This document shows positions 27,916-37,115 of a DNA stretch of 64,000 bases, piece by piece. The notes under the pieces were generated by a model. That model was not told where the DNA came from. It saw only the letters and a list, made by a program, of their open reading frames with translations, and ran no database searches. The stretch is from Paenibacillus alginolyticus DSM 5050 = NBRC 15375 (GTDB lineage Bacteria; Bacillota; Bacilli; Paenibacillales; NBRC-103111), in the NCBI RefSeq assembly GCF_000422905.1, contig NZ_AUGY01000027.1, positions 20,799 through 84,798 of the forward strand. Reading direction: 5' to 3'. The position numbers and the translations under genes were made by a program. How positions within the stretch are numbered: position 1 is the stretch's first letter; each line of letters opens with the position of its first letter.

Positions 27916-28416
27916 TTGTCTAAGATGAGTTCAGAATGCTCGTTTGATATCGTATCCAAGGTGGATATGCAGGAACTAAATAACGCCATTCAGCAGGCAG
28001 AAAAAGAGATCCTTACCCGCTTTGACTTTAAAGGCAGTAAAAGCAGCATTAAATTGGATAAGGACCAGCTTGTTGTCACCTCCGATGATGAGTTTAAGCT
28101 TCAGAATGTCCTTGATATTATGCATGCCAAAATGACGAAGCGCGGTATCTCGATTAAAAATCTCGAGTACAGTAAAGTAGAACCAGCGGCTGGTTCCACC
28201 GTAAGGCAGAAAATTAGCATGAAACAAGGTGTCGATCAAGAGAACTCGAAAAAAATTAACATTTTAATTCGTGACTCCAAACTTAAAGTTAAGACGCAAA
28301 TCCAAGGGGATCAAATCCGAGTAACCGGGAAGAGTCGTGATGACTTACAAGCCGTTATTGTGCTGCTGCGTAAGGCGGAAATTCCTCTTGATTTACAATT
28401 TGTAAACTTGAAATAG
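27916..28416 (+). CDS. yajQ: YajQ-family nucleotide-binding protein
   Basis: Cytosolic protein of 166 residues with two ferredoxin-like halves. Typical blocks are [23 protein letters not shown] and [20 protein letters not shown]. Family members bind nucleotides, including cyclic di-GMP in some Gram-negatives; the ligand here is unknown. TTG 27916 follows GGAAAGG at 27904-27910; ATG 27925 is an alternative. It is flanked by terminators on both sides, so it is probably monocistronic. Confidence 0.92.
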   Translation: MSKMSSECSFDIVSKVDMQELNNAIQQAEKEILTRFDFKGSKSSIKLDKDQLVVTSDDEFKLQNVLDIMHAKMTKRGISIKNLEYSKVEPAAGSTVRQKISMKQGVDQENSKKINILIRDSKLKVKTQIQGDQIRVTGKSRDDLQAVIVLLRKAEIPLDLQFVNLK

Positions 28417-28445
28417 GCATACATACGATGTTCTTTGGAGAGTCT

Positions 28446-28468
28446 CCCCCTACATGTAGGGGGTTTTT
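28446..28468 (+). terminator. Terminator after yajQ
   Basis: CCCCCTA (28446-28452) / TAGGGGG (28457-28463), loop CATG, then TTTTT. Confidence 0.92.
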
Positions 28469-28473
28469 ACATT

Positions 28474-28502
28474 TTGACACCCTATAGGGCTTGTATTATA
28501 CT
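28474..28502 (+). promoter_or_regulatory. Sigma-A promoter of rimO
   Basis: TTGACA (28474-28479), spacer 17, TATACT (28497-28502). It sits just after the yajQ terminator and 42 bases before the rimO start. Confidence 0.82.
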
Positions 28503-28544
28503 GGTAGGGAGTGTTTTTTAGGACTATTGGAGGTTGTTTCTTTC

Positions 28545-29873
28545 ATGACAGAAAAGGTTAAAGTAGTTACTCTCGGATGCGAAAAGAATTTGGTCGATTC
28601 CGAGATTATGTCAGGATTAATTCATGGCCGTGGTTTTCAGCTTGTTGAGAACAAGGAAGATGCCACTGTCATTATCGTGAACACTTGCGGGTTCATTGAT
28701 GCAGCGAAAGAAGAATCCGTTAATACAATTTTGGATATGGCAGAATTAAAGCAAACTGCGAATCTCAAGGCGCTAATCGTCTCCGGATGTCTTACACAAC
28801 GCTACAAAAAGCAGTTGATGGAAGAAATGCCTGAGATCGATGGCATCGTGGGTACCGGAGATTTCGATAAAATCAACCATATTGTAGATGAGGCGCTTCG
28901 CGGTAAGAAACCGGTTCTTGTTGGGAATCCGGTGTTTAATTATGATGCGGACCTGCCAAGACTCATGACTACTCCTCGATATACAGCCTATGTGAAAATT
29001 GCAGAAGGCTGCGATAACGCATGTACATTCTGCAGTATTCCAATTATGCGAGGCAGCTTCAAAAGCAGAAGTATGGAGTCTATCGTTGCTGAAGTTGCTA
29101 ATCTTGCTGCTCAAGGTGTCAAAGAGATTAGTCTCATTGCTCAGGATTCCACGAACTATGGAACGGATCTTTACGATGGTTTCATGCTGCCTACTTTACT
29201 GAATAAAGTGAGTGAAGTGGAAGGCATCGAGTGGGTGCGTCTGCACTATGCTTACCCTGGATTCTTTAGCGATGAATTGATTGCTGTCATGGCATCTAAT
29301 CCGAAGGTATGTAAGTACATCGACATGCCGCTTCAACACAGTGAAGACTCTATCCTCAAACGGATGCGTAGACCTGGCCGCCAGAAGGATACGCGTGAGC
29401 TGGTTCGTAAAATTCGTGAAGCGATTCCGGATGTAGCCCTACGCACATCACTCATTGTAGGTTTCCCAGGTGAAACCGAACAGGACTTCGAAAACTTGAA
29501 ACAATTTGTTCGCGACGTTCAGTTTGACCGTCTCGGTGTTTTTGCATATTCTAAGGAAGATGATACGCCAGCAGCACGTTTGCCGGACCAAGTTCCTGAT
29601 GATGTCAAAGAGTATCGCGCGAATGCGATTATGGAAATTCAACGTGAAATCTCGAATCTGCGTGGCGGACGCCGCATCGGGCAGGAAATTGATGTGCTAA
29701 TCGAAAGATACGACGGTAGAAGTGATGTGTATATTGGACGTTCCCAATTTGATGCTCCTGAGATTGATGGGGAAGTATTCGTGTCGAATGCGAAGCTTAA
29801 CATTGGTGAACTAGCTAAAGTTCGTATTACCCACTCTTATGAGTTTGACTTATCCGGGGAGGTAATTGCATGA
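28545..29873 (+). CDS. rimO: Ribosomal protein S12 methylthiotransferase RimO
   Basis: Radical-SAM enzyme that adds a methylthio group to an aspartate of S12. It has 442 residues: an N-terminal MTTase domain with cysteines in LGCEKN, NTCGF and SGCL, the radical-SAM motif C-x3-C-x2-C in EGCDNACTFCSIP, and a C-terminal TRAM domain. ATG 28545 is chosen after GGAGG (28529-28533); the frame runs open further upstream without a site. It overlaps pgsA by 4 bases. Confidence 0.94.
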   Translation: MTEKVKVVTLGCEKNLVDSEIMSGLIHGRGFQLVENKEDATVIIVNTCGFIDAAKEESVNTILDMAELKQTANLKALIVSGCLTQRYKKQLMEEMPEIDGIVGTGDFDKINHIVDEALRGKKPVLVGNPVFNYDADLPRLMTTPRYTAYVKIAEGCDNACTFCSIPIMRGSFKSRSMESIVAEVANLAAQGVKEISLIAQDSTNYGTDLYDGFMLPTLLNKVSEVEGIEWVRLHYAYPGFFSDELIAVMASNPKVCKYIDMPLQHSEDSILKRMRRPGRQKDTRELVRKIREAIPDVALRTSLIVGFPGETEQDFENLKQFVRDVQFDRLGVFAYSKEDDTPAARLPDQVPDDVKEYRANAIMEIQREISNLRGGRRIGQEIDVLIERYDGRSDVYIGRSQFDAPEIDGEVFVSNAKLNIGELAKVRITHSYEFDLSGEVIA

Positions 29874-30457
29874 ACCTAGCTAACCGCATCACCGTGGCGA
29901 GGATTTTATTAGTACCTATTATCATGTTTTTTCTGTTGATTAAGGTGAAATTCCCTCATATACGGATAGAGGAATTTAGCATAACGTATAATCAAATTAT
30001 TGCTGCTTTAATTTTCATTATTGCAGCGAGTACAGACAGTTTAGATGGTTACATTGCCAGAAAACGTAATCTTGTAACCAACTTGGGTAAGCTGCTTGAT
30101 CCTTTAGCGGATAAACTGCTTGTTACGGCTGTGCTCGTCTCATTAGTGGAAATGGGTAAAGTAGATGCATGGATTGTCATTGTCATTATCAGTAGAGAGT
30201 GGGCTGTCACAGGACTTCGCCAAATTGCTCTATTGGAAGGCACCGTGATGGCAGCTAGCAAATGGGGTAAAGCAAAGACGGCAGCTCAGATTACAGCCAT
30301 CATTGCACTACTTATCAATAATTTTCCTTTTACGTTTCTGCACTTCCCTTTTGATGTTATAGCTAGTTGGGTAGCAGCAATTATTACCGTGTATTCGGGT
30401 GTGGAGTACTTTGTAAAGAATAAGCATGTCATAGATTTTTCAGAAAAGTCGCAATAG
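29870..30457 (+). CDS. pgsA: CDP-diacylglycerol-glycerol-3-phosphate 3-phosphatidyltransferase
   Basis: Membrane enzyme making phosphatidylglycerol phosphate. It has 195 residues and several hydrophobic helices; the CDP-alcohol phosphotransferase motif is seen as DSLDGYIAR then GKLLDPLADK. The TAG stop lies inside the stem of its own terminator. Confidence 0.94.
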   Translation: MNLANRITVARILLVPIIMFFLLIKVKFPHIRIEEFSITYNQIIAALIFIIAASTDSLDGYIARKRNLVTNLGKLLDPLADKLLVTAVLVSLVEMGKVDAWIVIVIISREWAVTGLRQIALLEGTVMAASKWGKAKTAAQITAIIALLINNFPFTFLHFPFDVIASWVAAIITVYSGVEYFVKNKHVIDFSEKSQ

Positions 30458-30475
30458 GGCAACCTATTGCTTTTT
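30451..30475 (+). terminator. Terminator overlapping the pgsA stop
   Basis: GCAATAGG (30451-30458) / CCTATTGC (30463-30470), loop GCAA, then TTTTT. Confidence 0.88.
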
Positions 30476-30545
30476 CTACTACATACGAAAGCATAAGTTG
30501 AATGGCCTCGAAAGAGGTGTTCTTATTTTAAGGAGGGAATTTGAA

Positions 30546-31796
30546 ATGAAAGCAGAGATAATCGCAGTTGGAACGGAAATTTTACTAGGCCAAATTGTAA
30601 ATACGAATGCTCAATTTCTCTCCAGAGAATGTGCTGTGCTTGGCGTAGATATGTATTTCCAAACCGTCGTTGGTGATAACGAACAGAGATTGCTAGAAAG
30701 CTTCAAATTAGCTGCTTCAAGGGCTGATGTTGTTATTTGTACTGGAGGTCTTGGACCTACGCAGGATGATTTGACGAAGGATGTGCTTGCAGCGTTTGTA
30801 GGACGTGAATTGATTGTACATGAGCCCTCTATGAAAACAATTACGGATTTGTTCCAGTCGCGCGGGATCCATATGGTCGAAAGTAACAGACGACAAGCGA
30901 TGATGATAGAGGGAAGTGATCCATTACATAACGAAACAGGGCTTGCTGTCGGTATAGCATTTACCTACGAAGGGACACATTTCATTCTTCTACCAGGCCC
31001 GCCCAAAGAAATGAAGCCGATGTTCACCAAGTATGCGGTTCCATGGCTGCGCGCAAGGATGACGGATGAGATTCCGCTTTATTCCAAGATGCTGAAATTT
31101 GCCGGCATCGGTGAATCTAACTTGGAACATCAATTACTTGATTTAATCCAGTCTCAAACAGACCCAACAATTGCTCCATATGCCAAAGAAAGCGAAGTAA
31201 CGATTCGCTTAACAACACGTGCACAAACGGCTTCAGAAGGTGAACGGAAACTTCAAGCGACTGAACTGGAGATTAGAACCCGATTAGGAGATCATCTCTA
31301 TGCGGAGCAAGATGTTCCCATCGAGACGATTGTGCTGCAATTGCTTGGCGAGAAGAGCCAGACACTTGCTGTGGCTGAAAGCTGCACAGGCGGATTGTTA
31401 AGTGATTTGATTACTGCGGTGCCGGGGAGTTCCCAATCTTTTCTGGGAGGAATCATTTGTTATTCCAATGCTTTAAAGCATAAGCTCCTCGGTGTTCCAA
31501 TGGAAGTGCTGGAAGGGGAAGGTTCCCCAGGTGCTGTTAGCAGCGAGACAGCGACCCTCTTAGCGGAGCAATTGATTACTGTGACCGGAAGTGACTTTGG
31601 ACTATCAGTCACGGGTGTAGCCGGTCCAAGTCCGTCTGAAGGCAAGCCCGTAGGGCTTGTGTATATAGGTTTTGCTCAAAAGAGCGCAGTAACAAGGGTT
31701 ATCACATTGCAGCTTTCTGGTAATCGGGAGTCCATTAAGCATAGAGCAGCCAAAAGTGCGCTCTACCAATTATGGAAACAGTTGAAAGATTGCTAG
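30546..31796 (+). CDS. cinA: CinA-family protein (ADP-ribose pyrophosphatase/NMN deamidase type)
   Basis: Protein of 416 residues: an N-terminal molybdopterin-binding-like COG1058 domain (IIAVGTEILLGQIVNTNAQ, CTGGLGPTQDD) and a C-terminal CinA/PncC domain (VAESCTGGLLSDLIT, VTGVAGPS). The family acts in pyridine nucleotide recycling and is competence-induced together with recA in some Firmicutes. ATG 30546 follows AAGGAGGG (30531-30538). Confidence 0.92.
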   Translation: MKAEIIAVGTEILLGQIVNTNAQFLSRECAVLGVDMYFQTVVGDNEQRLLESFKLAASRADVVICTGGLGPTQDDLTKDVLAAFVGRELIVHEPSMKTITDLFQSRGIHMVESNRRQAMMIEGSDPLHNETGLAVGIAFTYEGTHFILLPGPPKEMKPMFTKYAVPWLRARMTDEIPLYSKMLKFAGIGESNLEHQLLDLIQSQTDPTIAPYAKESEVTIRLTTRAQTASEGERKLQATELEIRTRLGDHLYAEQDVPIETIVLQLLGEKSQTLAVAESCTGGLLSDLITAVPGSSQSFLGGIICYSNALKHKLLGVPMEVLEGEGSPGAVSSETATLLAEQLITVTGSDFGLSVTGVAGPSPSEGKPVGLVYIGFAQKSAVTRVITLQLSGNRESIKHRAAKSALYQLWKQLKDC

Positions 31797-31832
31797 AGTT
31801 CGCATATAATAAGACTAAGTGTTAACGGAAGA

Positions 31833-31870
31833 ACCGTAGCAAAGCGATAACTTTGTTGCGGTTTTTTGTT
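31833..31870 (+). terminator. Terminator after cinA
   Basis: ACCGTAGCAAAG (31833-31844) / CTTTGTTGCGGT (31851-31862), 12 bp with G-U pairs, then TTTTTTG. Confidence 0.9.
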
Positions 31871-31885
31871 TGTTCGCTAAAAAGT

Positions 31886-31899
31886 CGAATGTATGTTCG
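31886..31899 (+). promoter_or_regulatory. LexA (SOS) box of recA
   Basis: CGAATGTATGTTCG differs at one arm position from the Gram-positive consensus CGAAC-N4-GTTCG. It lies 9 bases upstream of the recA -35 element. Confidence 0.85.
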
Positions 31900-31908
31900 A
31901 AAAAATGC

Positions 31909-31937
31909 TTGGCAAACACCTGAAAACAAGTTATCAT
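31909..31937 (+). promoter_or_regulatory. Sigma-A promoter of recA
   Basis: TTGGCA (31909-31914), spacer 17, TATCAT (31932-31937). Confidence 0.7.
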
Positions 31938-31971
31938 ATACCTATAATGATAGAAGAAGGAAGTGAGTGTT

Positions 31972-33015
31972 TTGTCAGATCGTCGCGCAGCACTTGATAA
32001 TGCTTTACGTCAAATTGAGAAACAGTTCGGAAAAGGCTCCATTATGAAACTTGGAGAATCTACACATATGCAAGTTGAAACGATATCATCCGGATCTCTT
32101 GCACTTGATATCGCTCTTGGAATAGGTGGGTTTCCACGCGGAAGAATTATTGAAGTATACGGACCTGAGTCTTCCGGTAAAACGACGGTAGCTCTACATG
32201 CTATCGCAGAAGTACAGAAGAATGGTGGACAAGCGGCTTTTATCGATGCGGAGCACGCATTGGATCCTTCCTATGCAAGCAAGCTTGGTATTAATATAGA
32301 TGAGCTTTTACTCTCTCAGCCGGATACCGGTGAACAAGCACTTGAGATCGCTGAAGCGCTAGTACGAAGTGGTGCAGTAGATATTATTGTTATTGACTCT
32401 GTAGCGGCATTAGTGCCTAAAGCAGAGATTGAAGGCGATATGGGTGATTCCCACGTGGGTCTGCAGGCTCGTTTGATGTCCCAAGCACTTCGTAAACTGT
32501 CTGGTGCGATCAACAAGTCCAAAGTTATCGCGATTTTCATTAACCAATTACGTGAAAAAGTTGGCGTTATGTTCGGTAACCCAGAGACAACACCTGGTGG
32601 CCGTGCACTTAAGTTCTACTCATCTGTCCGACTTGATGTACGTCGTGTGGAAACAATCAAACAGGGTAATGATATGGTTGGTAACCGCACAAGAATTAAA
32701 GTCGTTAAGAATAAAGTAGCTCCGCCGTTCAAACAAGCAGAAGTGGATATTATGTACGGTGAAGGAATTTCACGCGAAGGCAGTATCATTGATATCGGAA
32801 CAGAGATGGATATCGTTAATAAAAGCGGAGCTTGGTATTCGTATGAAGGTGAGCGTCTTGGTCAAGGCCGTGAGAATTCGAAGCAGTTTTTAAAAGATAA
32901 CAAAAGTATTTCGGAAACGATTGAATTACGGATTCGAGAAAACAGTAATTTAATCAAAGCAATCCCTGTTAATGTTGACGAGGAAGATGATGAATTGGAA
33001 CCAGATTTCGAATAA
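31972..33015 (+). CDS. recA: Recombinase RecA
   Basis: Strand-exchange ATPase and LexA coprotease. It has 347 residues: Walker A GPESSGKT, the MAW-type loop before it, and L2 region [20 protein letters not shown] 31972 gives the family start [20 protein letters not shown]. The GTG at 31963 would add three residues but sits almost on the GAAGG site. LexA box and promoter are visible upstream; a 13-bp hairpin separates it from recX. Confidence 0.98.
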   Translation: MSDRRAALDNALRQIEKQFGKGSIMKLGESTHMQVETISSGSLALDIALGIGGFPRGRIIEVYGPESSGKTTVALHAIAEVQKNGGQAAFIDAEHALDPSYASKLGINIDELLLSQPDTGEQALEIAEALVRSGAVDIIVIDSVAALVPKAEIEGDMGDSHVGLQARLMSQALRKLSGAINKSKVIAIFINQLREKVGVMFGNPETTPGGRALKFYSSVRLDVRRVETIKQGNDMVGNRTRIKVVKNKVAPPFKQAEVDIMYGEGISREGSIIDIGTEMDIVNKSGAWYSYEGERLGQGRENSKQFLKDNKSISETIELRIRENSNLIKAIPVNVDEEDDELEPDFE

Positions 33016-33033
33016 GTTTAAATGATCATACAT

Positions 33034-33067
33034 GAAAGCACCTTAAACCTTGTGTTAAGGTGCTTTC
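33034..33067 (+). terminator. Intercistronic hairpin recA-recX
   Basis: Perfect 13-bp stem GAAAGCACCTTAA (33034-33046) / TTAAGGTGCTTTC (33055-33067), 8-base loop. The tail is TTC, so it may act as a partial terminator or RNA stabiliser limiting recX. Confidence 0.75.
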
Positions 33068-33090
33068 TTCATGGAAGGAGTTGGTTAGTT

Positions 33091-33780
33091 GTGAATAATG
33101 AAGAGCAACCAGTATTGATTATAACTAAGGTTGAGAAACAGAAGCGCGGTAATCATCGCTACAATATATTTCTAAATGAAGAGTACGCATTCTCGGTTCA
33201 TGAAGACATTCTAATCAAGCATCGATTAAATAAAGGGGAAACCATACTTTCACAAGAAATCGAGAGTATAACGCTTGATGAGGAACAGAATATGGCTTAT
33301 ATAAAAGCAGTAAGTATGATAGGCAGACGACCTCATTCATTAAGTGAAGTAAAACGCAAGCTGAAGGAGAAAGGCTTTGAAATGCCTATTATTGCATGGG
33401 CATGTGAAAAGCTAGTTCAGCAGAATTATATCAATGATGAGGAATTTGCGAAAATGTGGACAGATAATCGCATTATTTCGCAGCGAAAAGGTCGTAATCT
33501 CATTCGACAAGAGCTCCAACAAAAAGGCATAGATAAAGAAATAGTCAAAAATGCCATGGAGACTATCGATCCAGAAGATGAGTATTCGGGGGCAATGAAA
33601 TTGGGGCAAACGAAATGGAAGCAAACCTCAGGAAAGACCGTGGATCGTAAAAGAAAGACGGGAGCTTTTCTTATGCGGAGAGGCTATACAGGCTCTATTG
33701 TAAACAAGGTTTTGGGGGTATTAAGCTCTGAATCGAGTGAAGAGGAATATGAAATCTTAGATGACTCGTTTGATTATTAA
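33091..33780 (+). CDS. recX: RecA regulator RecX
   Basis: Modulates RecA filaments by direct binding. It has 229 residues, all-helical tandem repeats, with typical segments ALSMIGRRPHS-like (residues AVSMIGRRPHSLSEVKRKL) and GRNLIRQELQQKGI. GTG 33091 follows AAGGAG (33075-33080); the in-frame region upstream overlaps the recA-recX hairpin and has no site. Expression is expected to be a fraction of recA because of the hairpin. Confidence 0.9.
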   Translation: MNNEEQPVLIITKVEKQKRGNHRYNIFLNEEYAFSVHEDILIKHRLNKGETILSQEIESITLDEEQNMAYIKAVSMIGRRPHSLSEVKRKLKEKGFEMPIIAWACEKLVQQNYINDEEFAKMWTDNRIISQRKGRNLIRQELQQKGIDKEIVKNAMETIDPEDEYSGAMKLGQTKWKQTSGKTVDRKRKTGAFLMRRGYTGSIVNKVLGVLSSESSEEEYEILDDSFDY

Positions 33781-34166
33781 TGCCATTAATTATAGGATCA
33801 ATTAGTTAATGTCATTAAATTCCTTTGGGGTACTGGAAATACTTATTCCGTCATCGAAGGGACAATCGCTTGACAAGCTTCTTCGACAAAAGATAAAATA
33901 ACAGTGTATATTTTCATAATGTATTCAAAATCATACTCATTTTCTTTGATTTTGAGGGGACAGATGTAGAAACCGCCAATTTTTACACTGTTGATTATGG
34001 ATTATTAGCACTATAGTGCCTCTAACGCACGGTGCGCATTCATTTAAAAGCCATACTCTTAATAAGTAGGGTATGTATGACTAGTCAAACAATTAAAAAT
34101 CGGATTAAAAAACCGAAGGGTATCCCAGGCTAACACCTTGGAGAAACCAACGAGGAGGTGAACAAG
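33781..34166 (+). other. 386-base non-coding gap before rny
   Basis: No gene is seen. It contains a TTGACA hexamer (33870-33875) with only a weak -10 (ATAAAA/TAAAAT about 33892-33899), and two neighbouring palindromes: GCACTATAGTGC (34008-34019) and CGCACGGTGCG (34026-34036). A long leader for rny is possible; CCAGG...CCTTGG near 34125-34141 could form a last small hairpin before the ribosome binding site. Confidence 0.5.
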
Positions 34167-35705
34167 ATGACTTTCATCTGGGTCGCGATCATTCTCATTG
34201 TTGGAGCTGCATGCTTAGGGATTGGTTATTTTATCCGTAAATCTCTTGCAGAAGCGAAAATTTCCAGTGCTGAAACAGCCGCTGAGCAGATTCGAGAATC
34301 TGCCAAGAAGGAAGCAGAAGCACTGAAAAAAGAAACGGTTCTGGAAGCAAAGGACGAAGTGCATAAATTAAGGTCCGAAGCTGAAAAAGACATTCGTGAA
34401 CGTCGAAATGAAATTCAACGACAAGAAAGACGATTGTTGCAAAAAGAGGAATCGCTGGATAAAAAATTAGAATCTCTCGAGCGTAAAGAAGAGCAAGTTG
34501 CCAACAAAGAGAAGCGGATCGAGGATACACAATCACAAATTGATCAGCTTTATAAAAGCCAAGTTTCGGAGTTAGAGCGAATTTCTGGACTTACAATGGA
34601 TGAGGCTAAGAGCATCATTCTTACAAATGTAGAGCAGGAAGTTCGTCACGAAACCGCACAACTTATTAAAGAAATCGAACAGCAGGCCAAAGAAGAAGGC
34701 GATAAGAAAGCCCGTGAAATCATCACGCTCGCTATTCAACGTTGTGCTGCAGATCACGTTGCTGAAACTACCGTTTCAGTTGTATCATTGCCAAATGAAG
34801 AAATGAAAGGCCGGATCATCGGTCGTGAAGGACGTAATATTCGTGCTCTGGAAACATTGACGGGTATTGACCTTATAATTGATGATACGCCAGAAGCAGT
34901 TATTTTATCAGGATTTGATCCAATCCGACGCGAAATTGCTCGTACATCTTTAGAGAAGCTTGTTGCTGATGGACGTATTCATCCAGCACGCATTGAAGAG
35001 ATGGTTGAGAAATCCCGTAAAGAAGTGGACGAACGTATTCGCGAATATGGAGAGCAAGCCACGTTTGAGGTTGGTGTACACGGATTGCATCCTGACTTGA
35101 TCAAAATTTTGGGTCGCTTGAAATTCAGAACAAGTTACGGTCAAAACGTGTTGAAACATTCCATGGAAGTAGCTTATCTGGCTGGTCTGATGGCCGGGGA
35201 GCTCGGGGTAGACGTAACTTTGGCGAAACGTGCCGGGCTGCTTCATGACATCGGTAAGGCGCTAGACCACGAGGTTGAAGGATCTCATGTGGAAATCGGT
35301 GTTGAGATTGGCAAGAAGTACAAGGAGCATCCAGTCGTTATTAATAGTATTGCTTCGCATCACGGTGATGTGGAAGCAACCTCTGTTATTGCGATGTTAG
35401 TAGGAGCTGCAGATGCATTATCCGCAGCAAGACCTGGAGCACGCAGAGAGACGCTCGAAACGTATATCAAGCGCCTTGAGAAGCTTGAAGAGATCTCGGA
35501 ATCATTCGAGGGTGTTGAGAAGTCATATGCCATTCAAGCTGGTCGCGAAGTGCGCGTTATGGTTCAACCGGAGAAAGTGGATGATACCGAAGCGTTCCGT
35601 TTAGCCCGTGATATTACGAAGAAAATCGAGGGTGAACTCGATTATCCAGGACATATTAAGGTTACGGTCATTCGTGAAACAAGAGCTGTTGAGTACGCTA
35701 AATAA
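34167..35705 (+). CDS. rny: Ribonuclease Y
   Basis: Membrane-anchored endoribonuclease initiating mRNA decay. It has 512 residues: one N-terminal membrane helix (3-23), a long coiled coil (about 28-200) rich in Glu/Lys, a KH domain ([16 protein letters not shown]), and an HD domain with [18 protein letters not shown] 34167 lies 8 bases after AGGAGG (34153-34158). It is followed by a hairpin, then ymdB. Confidence 0.97.
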   Translation: MTFIWVAIILIVGAACLGIGYFIRKSLAEAKISSAETAAEQIRESAKKEAEALKKETVLEAKDEVHKLRSEAEKDIRERRNEIQRQERRLLQKEESLDKKLESLERKEEQVANKEKRIEDTQSQIDQLYKSQVSELERISGLTMDEAKSIILTNVEQEVRHETAQLIKEIEQQAKEEGDKKAREIITLAIQRCAADHVAETTVSVVSLPNEEMKGRIIGREGRNIRALETLTGIDLIIDDTPEAVILSGFDPIRREIARTSLEKLVADGRIHPARIEEMVEKSRKEVDERIREYGEQATFEVGVHGLHPDLIKILGRLKFRTSYGQNVLKHSMEVAYLAGLMAGELGVDVTLAKRAGLLHDIGKALDHEVEGSHVEIGVEIGKKYKEHPVVINSIASHHGDVEATSVIAMLVGAADALSAARPGARRETLETYIKRLEKLEEISESFEGVEKSYAIQAGREVRVMVQPEKVDDTEAFRLARDITKKIEGELDYPGHIKVTVIRETRAVEYAK

Positions 35706-35717
35706 GATACCAATGCG

Positions 35718-35745
35718 AAAAGTGGCTGATATAGCCACTTTTCCT
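35718..35745 (+). terminator. Terminator-like hairpin after rny
   Basis: AAAAGTGGCT (35718-35727) / AGCCACTTTT (35733-35742), perfect 10 bp, short T tail. Confidence 0.75.
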
Positions 35746-35822
35746 TATTTTCAGGCTGGTCATTGAATTTATGAATTGCTTGCCTTCGCATCTATGGTTT
35801 ATAAAGGAGCTATATATTTGTT

Positions 35823-36617
35823 ATGAAAATTGTATTTATCGGAGATATCGTAGGATCTGTAGGAAGAAAAGCTTTGAAAAATATTATGCCTAGATTAAAA
35901 CAAGCTCATCCTCACGCAGTGTTCATTGCTAACGGAGAGAATGCTGCCGCAGGGAAAGGGATTACAGCGGCAATTGCTAAGGAAATCTATGAGATGGGCA
36001 TTCAGGCTCTAACGATGGGCAATCATACGTGGGATCAGAAAGAAATTTTTGATTTCATTGATCGTGACGAGAAGATGGTTCGTCCCGCTAACTTTCCTCC
36101 TGGAACACCGGGGCGAGGACATACGGTCATTAAGGTCAAGGATCAGGAATTGCTGATCATTAATTTGCAGGGACGCACATTCTTACCGCCAATTGATTGC
36201 CCATTTCGCAAAGTGGACGAAATTCTTGAAGCGGATAAGAAAAAACATAAATTTGTATTCGTAGATTTCCATGCAGAAGCTACTTCTGAGAAAATTGCGA
36301 TGGGCTGGCATTTGGATGGTAAAGTGTCAGCAGTTGTCGGCACCCATACACATGTACAAACGAATGATAACCGTGTTTTGCCGCAAGGAACAGCTTATGT
36401 AACTGATGTAGGGATGGTAGGGCCGCGGGATGGTATTCTTGGGGTTGAACGTAATGCCGTACTGCAAAAGTTCAAAACTCAGCTTCCAGTTCGATTCGTA
36501 ACGGATGAGGGCAAATGGCATTTCCATGCTGTTGTGATTGAATTGAACGATCAGACTGGTTTGGCCAAAGGAATTAACCTTATCCGTTATGATGAAGATC
36601 AAGTCTTCATGGATTAG
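35823..36617 (+). CDS. ymdB: YmdB-type metallophosphoesterase
   Basis: Calcineurin-fold phosphodiesterase of the TIGR00282 family. In B. subtilis YmdB hydrolyses cyclic nucleotides and governs the choice between motility and biofilm. It has 264 residues with metal motifs GDIVGSVG (7-14), NGENAA, MGNHTWD and GTHTHVQT. The order rny-ymdB-spoVS matches B. subtilis. Confidence 0.94.
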   Translation: MKIVFIGDIVGSVGRKALKNIMPRLKQAHPHAVFIANGENAAAGKGITAAIAKEIYEMGIQALTMGNHTWDQKEIFDFIDRDEKMVRPANFPPGTPGRGHTVIKVKDQELLIINLQGRTFLPPIDCPFRKVDEILEADKKKHKFVFVDFHAEATSEKIAMGWHLDGKVSAVVGTHTHVQTNDNRVLPQGTAYVTDVGMVGPRDGILGVERNAVLQKFKTQLPVRFVTDEGKWHFHAVVIELNDQTGLAKGINLIRYDEDQVFMD

Positions 36618-36731
36618 CAGATAATTCTAACTATTGTGAATATTTAAATTGGCTACGATAGCATGTTTGTTAAACCTTGAGAATATGATGGGTAATGGAA
36701 TCTATCCATCATTCCCGAGGAGGTACTATTT

Positions 36732-36992
36732 ATGGATGTATTAAAAGTTTCAGCAAAATCCAATCCAAACTCCGTAGCAGGTGCATTGGCAGGTGTTTTG
36801 CGTGAGCGTGGAGCTGCTGAGCTCCAAGCTATTGGTGCAGGCGCCTTAAACCAAGCCATCAAAGCAGTAGCTATCGCAAGAGGATTTGTCGCGCCCAGTG
36901 GAGTTGACTTAATTTGTGTACCAGCCTTCACAGACATCGTGATTGACGGGGAAGATCGGACAGCCATTAAACTTATTGTAGAGCCAAGGTAA
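36732..36992 (+). CDS. spoVS: Stage V sporulation protein S
   Basis: Protein of 86 residues, Alba-like, needed for proceeding through stage V and affecting septation. The highly conserved sequence MDVLKVSAKSNPNSVAGALA opens it; GAGALNQAIKAVAIARG is central. The ribosome binding site is AGGAGG at 36718-36723. No convincing sigma-H promoter was found in the 114-base gap. Confidence 0.97.
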   Translation: MDVLKVSAKSNPNSVAGALAGVLRERGAAELQAIGAGALNQAIKAVAIARGFVAPSGVDLICVPAFTDIVIDGEDRTAIKLIVEPR

Positions 36993-37018
36993 TAAACCGT
37001 ACTATACTAAATACCGAG

Positions 37019-37045
37019 CCTGTTTACCCAGTAGACAGGTTTTTC
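37019..37045 (+). terminator. Terminator after spoVS
   Basis: CCTGTTTAC (37019-37027) / GTAGACAGG (37031-37039), loop CCA, then TTTTTC. Confidence 0.85.
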
Positions 37046-37115
37046 ACATTTCTAACAAACCTCTGCTTAGGGGTTTTTGTGTTGTCTAGAAGATGGTGTA
37101 TAGGAGGCTGCCAGG

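Noticed and set aside
36618..36731. Sigma-H promoter for spoVS
   Set aside because: A GAATAT hexamer is present but no AGGA-type -35 at the correct distance.
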